From: Rheinheimera sp. D18
Lineage (GTDB): Bacteria > Pseudomonadota > Gammaproteobacteria > Enterobacterales > Alteromonadaceae
Direction of reading: 5' to 3'
Length of the DNA: 64,000 nt
Assembly: GCF_004345025.1 (NCBI RefSeq)
Contig: NZ_CP037745.1
Coordinates: forward strand, 1,674,001 to 1,738,000
Within the stretch, counting starts at the first letter, position 1. Every line of letters starts with the position of its first letter. Position numbers and translations under genes: made by a program. Below are positions 58,588 through 64,000 of the stretch, in pieces. The notes under the pieces are model-generated. The model made no database searches, was not told the origin of the DNA, and was given only the letters and a program-made list of their open reading frames with translations.

Positions 58588-58677
58588 TTACCTATCACTT
58601 GTAGCATTGATTAAAACGATATTACAGCTATAACGCCCAAAGCAAGCGCGCGGTACGCGTCGCCGTGCCTTTACTTA

Positions 58678-58932
58678 TTAGAAAACTGTGCTTCCGATTG
58701 ATAGATGAATGGTGTTACCAGCAAATGCCCAAACACCCATTAGTAGCCCAAAGTGGTACCAGCTATGGTTATTGTTCGTTTCATATATGCTGACGTTTGG
58801 ATTGAATAAAATTATTAAAAAAAATAGAGGCATTAATAGACCATGCCACAGCCCCGATAGAAACGTTGCCGGTGATTCATCTTCAATTTTATATTTAGAG
58901 CCGCTACCTGGCATTGATAAGGCATTACTCAC
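58678..58932 (-). CDS. Small two-helix membrane protein
   Basis: An 84-residue protein: polar N-terminus, LSGLWHGLLMPLFFLIILFNPNV (helix 1), YETNNNHSWYHFGLLMGVWAF (helix 2). The pattern WHG...FNPNVxIYExxNNxxWYxFG recalls small membrane proteins seen in several bacteria, function unknown to me. AAGGAGTAAC lies before its ATG. Sits between two attC-like sites, as a cassette gene would. Confidence 0.7.
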   Translation of the reverse strand: MSNALSMPGSGSKYKIEDESPATFLSGLWHGLLMPLFFLIILFNPNVSIYETNNNHSWYHFGLLMGVWAFAGNTIHLSIGSTVF

Positions 58933-58960
58933 TTGTTACTCCTTAATTGATTGAAAGATT

Positions 58961-59141
58961 TTCTAACAGCTTAATATGATGGAAAACCCACGCTTTCATT
59001 CTGCCACACGTCCCTTCTATCACGAATTTACATTTCGCTAAACTAACTAACATGTTTCAGTAAATCAACTGCATCTTTCATCTTTATGCTGGAATGTTCG
59101 GTATGAAAGCGTGTTTTAAGCCTGCCACTAATTGGTTAGCA
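58961..59141 (-). repeat. Possible attC-like site, long and weak
   Basis: Inverted repeat CACGCTTTCAT (58989-58999) and ATGAAAGCGTG (59103-59113), 11 of 11. Outer minus-strand boxes TGCTAAC and GTTAGAA resemble R''/R'. About 181 bases, longer than most attC sites. Confidence 0.3.
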
Positions 59142-59204
59142 CTACATTAACTAAAACTGAGGGTTTAAACAATATGAAATAAACGATGTGGTACTGGCTG
59201 GTAT

Positions 59205-59238
59205 AACAGCAACCGCATTTAATAATAGGGTTGCTGTT
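59205..59238 (-). terminator. Hairpin after the porin gene
   Basis: Arms AACAGCAACC (59205-59214) and GGTTGCTGTT (59229-59238) lie 28 bases past the porin stop. No clear T-run. Confidence 0.5.
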
Positions 59239-59265
59239 AATAAATATACGGCTTAGTAAAAATTA

Positions 59266-60441
59266 TTAAAAATCGTATTTAGCGCTAAATTGTACGCGGT
59301 TCATATCACCATCTAAACCTGATTCAACTTCGCGGTTGGCAAACTTATACTCAACGCCTACCATCAGTTTTTTATTGGCTTGGTACAATAAATTGGCGCT
59401 ATAGCTTTGCGTCGTTTTAGTTACACCTAAACCCGTTAAATCGGTATTGTTATCTGCCATTAGGGTTGAATACAAGAACGTAGAGCGCCACTGATCACTC
59501 CATAAATGCCGGTAGGCAACTGAAAACGCCGTAACATCTATCGATTTTAGCTTGCCGTTAGCATCTAGCACGGCGCCATTAACGGTATTTAAGCCAACAT
59601 AGCGGCCCAAACCTTTACCAGTGTTAACGGTAATACGAATATCGTCTTTGCTTGCTAAGTCTATTTTAGTGCTTACCGATAAGCCGTAAGAGGTAATTTG
59701 GTCGTCATAAACACCGTCATCTATGGCAATTTGACGCAGTAAACCGGCAACCTTCACCACACCCCAATCAGTTTTTAGGTTATAGCTAACCGTAAAGTCC
59801 GGCGTGGTATTGTCGTCTGTAGTAAATCGGGTGGTACGGGCAGCACCTTCTCCTACCGCTCCACCGAATGGCGTTATGGTCGACTCTGGGTTTTCTACCG
59901 CAACAGAAAAATTGCCCTGGGTATAACGTACCTGCGCTTGGCGAATAAACACTGCGGCATCGGGGTTACCAACAAAATCTAGCGTGTCTGGTAACGAGGC
60001 AACGTCCATAAAGTTTGACCAAGTTTGGCCAAGCGTCCAGTTGTTATATTTAATGAACGCATGGCGTAGTACAGGGCTGTAACCATTGGTTGTGCGTTCG
60101 TCATTACCGTTATTACTGGTCATAAAGTCAAATTCTAGATGCCCAGTAATTTTATCGCCACCCTCAAGTTCGGTAGCTGTAGAGAAGAAAAAGCGCGACT
60201 GACGTGCGTGCATATCAAAGCGCGTTGCTGTATCGCCGCCTATTGGTGTTAACGATGGTACATAGAAATCACGGCCTAGAGCGGCAATTTCACCGTCAGA
60301 GCTGCTTACCATTGCATCTAGTTTTACAAAACCACCAAAGTTAACCGTTGTGCCGCCAATATCAAAACCATTGGCCTGAACACCGGCTGAGGCCAGCGCC
60401 ATGCAGGCACTGAGGTAAGATAATGTTATTATTTTTTTCAT
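59266..60441 (-). CDS. DcaP-like outer-membrane porin
   Basis: A 391-residue beta-barrel protein with signal peptide (ITLSYLSACMALASAGVQA) and terminal aromatic YDF. Family pieces: FGGFVKLDAM near residue 40, RFDMHARQSRFFF, GQTWSNFMDVASLPDTLDFVG near 155, and repeated beta strands thereafter. DcaP-type trimeric porins pass dicarboxylic or other small acids. Start ATG 60441 with GGAGAG 7 bases upstream; the upstream ATG 60456 lies on that site. Near sdaA and acs, so import of organic acids is a fair guess. Confidence 0.88.
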   Translation of the reverse strand: MKKIITLSYLSACMALASAGVQANGFDIGGTTVNFGGFVKLDAMVSSSDGEIAALGRDFYVPSLTPIGGDTATRFDMHARQSRFFFSTATELEGGDKITGHLEFDFMTSNNGNDERTTNGYSPVLRHAFIKYNNWTLGQTWSNFMDVASLPDTLDFVGNPDAAVFIRQAQVRYTQGNFSVAVENPESTITPFGGAVGEGAARTTRFTTDDNTTPDFTVSYNLKTDWGVVKVAGLLRQIAIDDGVYDDQITSYGLSVSTKIDLASKDDIRITVNTGKGLGRYVGLNTVNGAVLDANGKLKSIDVTAFSVAYRHLWSDQWRSTFLYSTLMADNNTDLTGLGVTKTTQSYSANLLYQANKKLMVGVEYKFANREVESGLDGDMNRVQFSAKYDF

Positions 60442-60567
60442 TTCCCGTCTCTCCATCTATATGCTTTTAATAATAATTTAACGCCACAAATGTGGTTCAT
60501 CGATACCATTACTGCAATTAGCCTTTAGTCGCACATAACCTGATGCGGTAATTAATAACGCAACTGT

Positions 60568-60605
60568 ACGCTTGAGAGAAATGCGTTAACATTCCCCTCA
60601 AGCGT
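60568..60605. repeat. Inverted repeat after sdaA
   Basis: Arms ACGCTTGAG (60568-60576) and CTCAAGCGT (60597-60605) with further imperfect pairing toward GTTAAC in the centre. Downstream of sdaA, possible terminator without T-run. Confidence 0.5.
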
Positions 60606-60660
60606 GTGTTGTCTATTTATGATGAGGTAGGTGTAAGTGGGTATAGCTTTATCTAGTAAA

Positions 60661-62079
60661 TTAACACTCGGCAATATTTACCGCGATGGCAAGGCCACCT
60701 TCTGAGGTTTCTTTAAAGCGCTCATTCATGCTTTGTGCGGTTTCCCACATGGTTTGAATAACTTCATCTAAGGTTACTCGAGCATTAGCCGGATCACTTT
60801 CAATGGCAATGTTAGCGGCGGTAATTGCCTTAATTGCGCCCATTGAGTTACGCTCAATACATGGAATTTGCACCAAGCCCGCAACTGGATCACAGGTTAA
60901 ACCTAAATGATGTTCCATCGCTATTTCAGCGGCCATTAATACTTGTGCTGGTGTGCCACCCATAATTTCTGTTAAGCCTGCAGCGGCCATGGCTGAGGAC
61001 ACACCCGTTTCTGCTTGGCAACCGCCCATAGCCGCAGAGATGGTCGCGTTTTTCTTAAATAGCGTACCTATTTCGCCAGCTACTAATAAAAAGCGAATCA
61101 CCTTGTCATCACCAATATAATCAGTAAAGGCTTGTGAATACATGAGTACTGCCGGAATAATGCCGCTGGCACCGTTAGTGGGCGCAGTAATAATACGGCC
61201 AAAATTAGCGTTCTCTTCATTAACCGCTAAGGCAAAACAAGAGATCCACTTATTAATATTAACGAAGTTTTCTTCAGCATCAATCACCATCTGATACCAT
61301 TCATCACGGCTAGTATAATGCTTGTCTTCACCTAGAAGTTTGCGGTTTAAGCCCGCAGCACGACGCATTACACGCAAGCCACCGGGTAACATACCGGTTT
61401 GGTTTACGCCTTTGTAAATGCAGTCTTTGATGTTTTCCCAAATGTTTAACGCATGGGCTTCGGTTTCTTCCCGAGTGCGCCAGCTTTCTTCGTTGATATA
61501 AATTAGATCAGAAAAGGAAACGCCTAACTTATCGCAATAAAACAACACGTCTTTACCGTGGTGACAAGGATATAAGGTACGCGTTAACACCTCATCCGCT
61601 GAGGTTTCTTGCTGTGTGGCAACAAAACCGCCACCGATAGAATAATAATCTTGCTCTAGCTCCGTGCCATCATTAAACACGGCTTTAAAAATCATACCGT
61701 TGGGGTGAAAGTCTAAACTTTTCTTCATATTTAAAATAAGGTGATGGCCATAAATAAATGGGACATCCACTTCATTACCCAACTTTAACGCTTTTGCAGC
61801 TTTTATTGCCGCAATTTTTTCGCCTATTTTGGTAGTATCTATGGTTTTAAAATCTTCGCCAGACAAGCCCAACATACCCGCGATATCCGTGCCATGGCCA
61901 ATACCGGTTTTGGCTAGTGAACCGAAAAACTCGACAAATACCTCTTTAACATCGGTCAAATTTCGATTTTTTCGAATGAGATTCAAAAACAACTCAGCTG
62001 CATTCCAAGGCCCCATGGTATGTGAACTCGACGGACCTATACCTACCTTTATAATTTCAAATACACTAATTGATTCCAT
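60661..62079 (-). CDS. sdaA: L-serine ammonia-lyase, single-chain iron-sulfur type
   Basis: A 472-residue enzyme that deaminates serine to pyruvate using a [4Fe-4S] cluster. [20 protein letters not shown] near residue 13; cluster cysteines in GGCQAETG near 352, LTCDPVAG near 394 and IPCIERN near 405; C-terminal Cys in AEC. The C-terminal cysteine acts as an active-site ligand in the Legionella enzyme. Pieces such as [16 protein letters not shown] and ending in EC resemble Bacteroidota homologues more than the E. coli SdaA, suggesting transfer (inference). Divergent from acs; porin gene downstream. Confidence 0.94.
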   Translation of the reverse strand: MESISVFEIIKVGIGPSSSHTMGPWNAAELFLNLIRKNRNLTDVKEVFVEFFGSLAKTGIGHGTDIAGMLGLSGEDFKTIDTTKIGEKIAAIKAAKALKLGNEVDVPFIYGHHLILNMKKSLDFHPNGMIFKAVFNDGTELEQDYYSIGGGFVATQQETSADEVLTRTLYPCHHGKDVLFYCDKLGVSFSDLIYINEESWRTREETEAHALNIWENIKDCIYKGVNQTGMLPGGLRVMRRAAGLNRKLLGEDKHYTSRDEWYQMVIDAEENFVNINKWISCFALAVNEENANFGRIITAPTNGASGIIPAVLMYSQAFTDYIGDDKVIRFLLVAGEIGTLFKKNATISAAMGGCQAETGVSSAMAAAGLTEIMGGTPAQVLMAAEIAMEHHLGLTCDPVAGLVQIPCIERNSMGAIKAITAANIAIESDPANARVTLDEVIQTMWETAQSMNERFKETSEGGLAIAVNIAEC

Positions 62080-62466
62080 TTTGACGTCTCATTCTTAAAA
62101 AAGATTACGATTTAATAGGCGCAGCCAATGCCCGAATTATCTAACGGTAATATTACTGTTGTTATTATGAACTTTTTGGCGCTTTAGTTTAACGTGTTCT
62201 TACCCTATTTACACCGTGTGTTTTGCATATAACCACAACCTTAGCTAAGCACCGAGGGTTAGCTAAGGTTGTCGATGATATTTAATAAAGCCTATGCCAA
62301 CGCGTAACAATTGCGTAATGTGGTGCAAATGAGTGATAAACCGCCAATTAAAATCACAGTTAGCGCCGCAGTAAAACGTTAGCTAGACTAAGGTCTAATT
62401 TCAATTGCCACGCGGCTTAGATAGAAAGATAGTATAAAACTTACAACAGCTCTTACAGGGGAAGTT
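62080..62466. promoter_or_regulatory. Divergent promoter region of sdaA and acs
   Basis: 387 bases without a gene. Holds a 13-base perfect inverted repeat CAACCTTAGCTAA (62236-62248) / TTAGCTAAGGTTG (62259-62271). On neither strand does a T-run follow, so it may be an operator or an RNA stem. AGGGGA is the acs ribosome site. No further feature seen. Confidence 0.5.
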
Positions 62467-64000
62467 ATGTCACATCCAACAGTTTATCCGGTACCCGCTA
62501 GTGCAGCGAAACGCTCACATCTTACCAACGAGCAGTATCTGCAAATGTATCAGCAGTCGATTAGCTCGCCAGATACCTTCTGGGCGGAACATGGTAAACG
62601 TCTGCATTGGTTTACCCCGTTTACTAAAGTTAAAAACACCAGCTTTAAAAGTGGCAAAGTAAATATTAACTGGTTTAGCGATGGTATGTTAAATGCCAGC
62701 TACAACTGCCTTGACCGCCACTTACCTGAACGCGCTAATCAAGTCGCCTACTTTTGGGAAGGCGACTCACCCGATGCACAAAAATCAATTACTTACGCTC
62801 AATTACATCAGCAGGTATGTAAGCTAGCCAATGGTATGAAAGCCTTAGGTATTAATAAAGGTGACCGGGTAACAATATACTTACCGATGATTATAGAAGC
62901 GACTGTCGCCCTACTCGCTTGCGCTCGTATTGGCGCGGTGCATTCAGTGGTGTTTGCCGGTTTTTCGCCTGATGCCCTTGGTAGCCGTATTGTTGACTGT
63001 AATTCAAAACTGGTTATTACTGCCGATCAATCACTACGCGGCAGCCGCGTTACTAATTTAAAACATAATACTGATATGGCCTTGGCGCACCTAGGCCATG
63101 ACTCGCCAGTTAAAAACGTATTAGTAGTAAAACATGTTGGCAAAAACGTTGATATGCAAGCCGGTGTTGATGGCCGCGACATTTGGTATCACGAATTATT
63201 AAATCAGCACAGCGCTGATTGCCCAGCCGAACCCATGTCGGCAGAAGATCCGTTATTTATTTTATATACCTCAGGCTCAACCGGTAACCCTAAGGGCGTG
63301 TTGCATACCACTGGCGGTTATATGGTATATGCCTCGATAACGCACCAATATGTATTTGATTACCACGATGGCGATGTGTATTGGTGTGCCGCCGATGTTG
63401 GCTGGGTAACCGGCCACACCTACATTGTGTATGGGCCGTTATCGAACGGCGCAACCAGCGTGTTATTTGAAGGTGTGCCTAACTACCCTAGCGTTAAACG
63501 CATGGCGCAAATTGTTGATAAGTACAACGTGAACATTCTTTACACTGCCCCTACCGCTATTCGTGCACTGATGGCCTATGGTGATGCGCCGGTAGAAGGT
63601 TGCAATTTATCGTCGTTGCAAACACTAGGTAGTGTTGGCGAACCGATCAATCCCGAGGCATGGTATTGGTATCATCAAAAATTTGGTAAGGGTAACTGCC
63701 CTATTGTTGATACTTGGTGGCAAACCGAAACCGGCGGCATACTTATTGCGCCACTACCAGGTTGTACTGAATTAAAACCGGGTTCGGCAACACGGCCGTT
63801 TTTTGGTGTGCAACCTGGCATTGTGGATAACGACGGTAATGAGGTAACGGGCGAAGGTGAAGGTAACCTAGTTATTAAAGACAGTTGGCCGGGGCAAATG
63901 CGCACTATTTTTGGCGACCATGCGCGTTTTGAGCAAACCTATTTTAGTACTTACCCTGGCTTATACTTTACCGGTGATGGCGCCAAACGTGATGCTGATG
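62467..64000 (+). CDS. acs: Acetyl-CoA synthetase, C-terminus off window
   Basis: My translation gives 511 residues up to the right edge with no stop. [19 protein letters not shown] at the start; adenylate-forming motif [11 protein letters not shown] near residue 264; [15 protein letters not shown] near 304; [11 protein letters not shown] near 415; and LYFTGDGA at the edge. Converts acetate, ATP and CoA to acetyl-CoA. AGGGGA lies 7 bases before ATG. The acetylated-lysine end domain (PKTRSGKI) would be beyond the window. Confidence 0.97.
   Translation, partial: MSHPTVYPVPASAAKRSHLTNEQYLQMYQQSISSPDTFWAEHGKRLHWFTPFTKVKNTSFKSGKVNINWFSDGMLNASYNCLDRHLPERANQVAYFWEGDSPDAQKSITYAQLHQQVCKLANGMKALGINKGDRVTIYLPMIIEATVALLACARIGAVHSVVFAGFSPDALGSRIVDCNSKLVITADQSLRGSRVTNLKHNTDMALAHLGHDSPVKNVLVVKHVGKNVDMQAGVDGRDIWYHELLNQHSADCPAEPMSAEDPLFILYTSGSTGNPKGVLHTTGGYMVYASITHQYVFDYHDGDVYWCAADVGWVTGHTYIVYGPLSNGATSVLFEGVPNYPSVKRMAQIVDKYNVNILYTAPTAIRALMAYGDAPVEGCNLSSLQTLGSVGEPINPEAWYWYHQKFGKGNCPIVDTWWQTETGGILIAPLPGCTELKPGSATRPFFGVQPGIVDNDGNEVTGEGEGNLVIKDSWPGQMRTIFGDHARFEQTYFSTYPGLYFTGDGAKRDAD

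Noticed and set aside
58407..58604. A 65-codon plus-strand frame
   Set aside because: It runs through the attC-like site and opposite the lipoprotein signal; no ribosome site or family.

Overview
The window looks like a chromosomal segment of a mesophilic gammaproteobacterium. The gene content and order (fnr-uspE-ttcA, a ccoNOQP/HIS cluster, an AcnD/PrpF type methylcitrate operon, an N-terminally extended GAPDH, HexR-like control of gapA) suggest Alteromonadales, perhaps a Rheinheimera, Alishewanella or Arsukibacterium relative. That placement is inference from gene families, not a database result. Both window edges cut a gene: a PBP4B-like lipoprotein at the left and acetyl-CoA synthetase at the right. 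I saw no rRNA, tRNA, insertion sequence, CRISPR array or prophage.

Layout. 0-12.5 kb: metabolic genes on the minus strand (M14 carboxypeptidase, long GAPDH, msrB, katA, purT, gnd), then a divergent pair of a shrunken MalQ relic and gapA-yeaD around a HexR-like operator. 12.5-23 kb: cbb3 oxidase structural genes ccoNOQP, assembly genes ccoHIS and a TauE/SafE-family membrane protein, followed by fnr, uspE and ttcA. 23-31 kb: DUF2987, bax, agcS, SOS-controlled yebG, dgt, MAPEG, ggt and a periplasmic binding protein. 31-38.3 kb: a propionate operon gntR-prpB-prpC-acnD-prpF on the minus strand, with TTGTCGACAA operators at its head and large palindromic repeats in its two wide intercistronic gaps. 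38.7-49.5 kb: a long minus-strand housekeeping run tatD-pilZ-holB-tmk-mltG-pabC-fabF-acpP-fabG-fabD-fabH-plsX-rpmF-yceD. 49.6-55.4 kb: maf, a HAD phosphatase, rluC and divergent rne with a 500-base leader. 55.4-59.2 kb: small accessory genes, including a CarD-like regulator without an obvious normal start codon and a gene/attC-like alternation resembling an integrase-less cassette array. 59.2-64 kb: a DcaP-like porin, a Bacteroidota-like L-serine dehydratase and acs.

How the parts work together. The cco/fnr block provides microaerobic respiration and its oxygen sensor. The gapA, gnd and mutarotase genes belong to central sugar metabolism. The prp operon and acs feed propionate and acetate into the TCA cycle; the porin near acs may import small acids (inference). 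The fab/plsX/acpP block makes fatty acids and phospholipid precursors and is joined to ribosomal, tRNA, DNA-replication and cell-wall genes.

Best leads for new biology: (1) three copies of a hairpin core with different but self-complementary arms in the prp operon; (2) the putative cassette cluster at 57998-59141; (3) the CarD-like gene with a strong Shine-Dalgarno but only AUU/AUC near it; (4) the catalytically dead MalQ derivative facing gapA; (5) a possible plus-strand small RNA at about 38590-38735.
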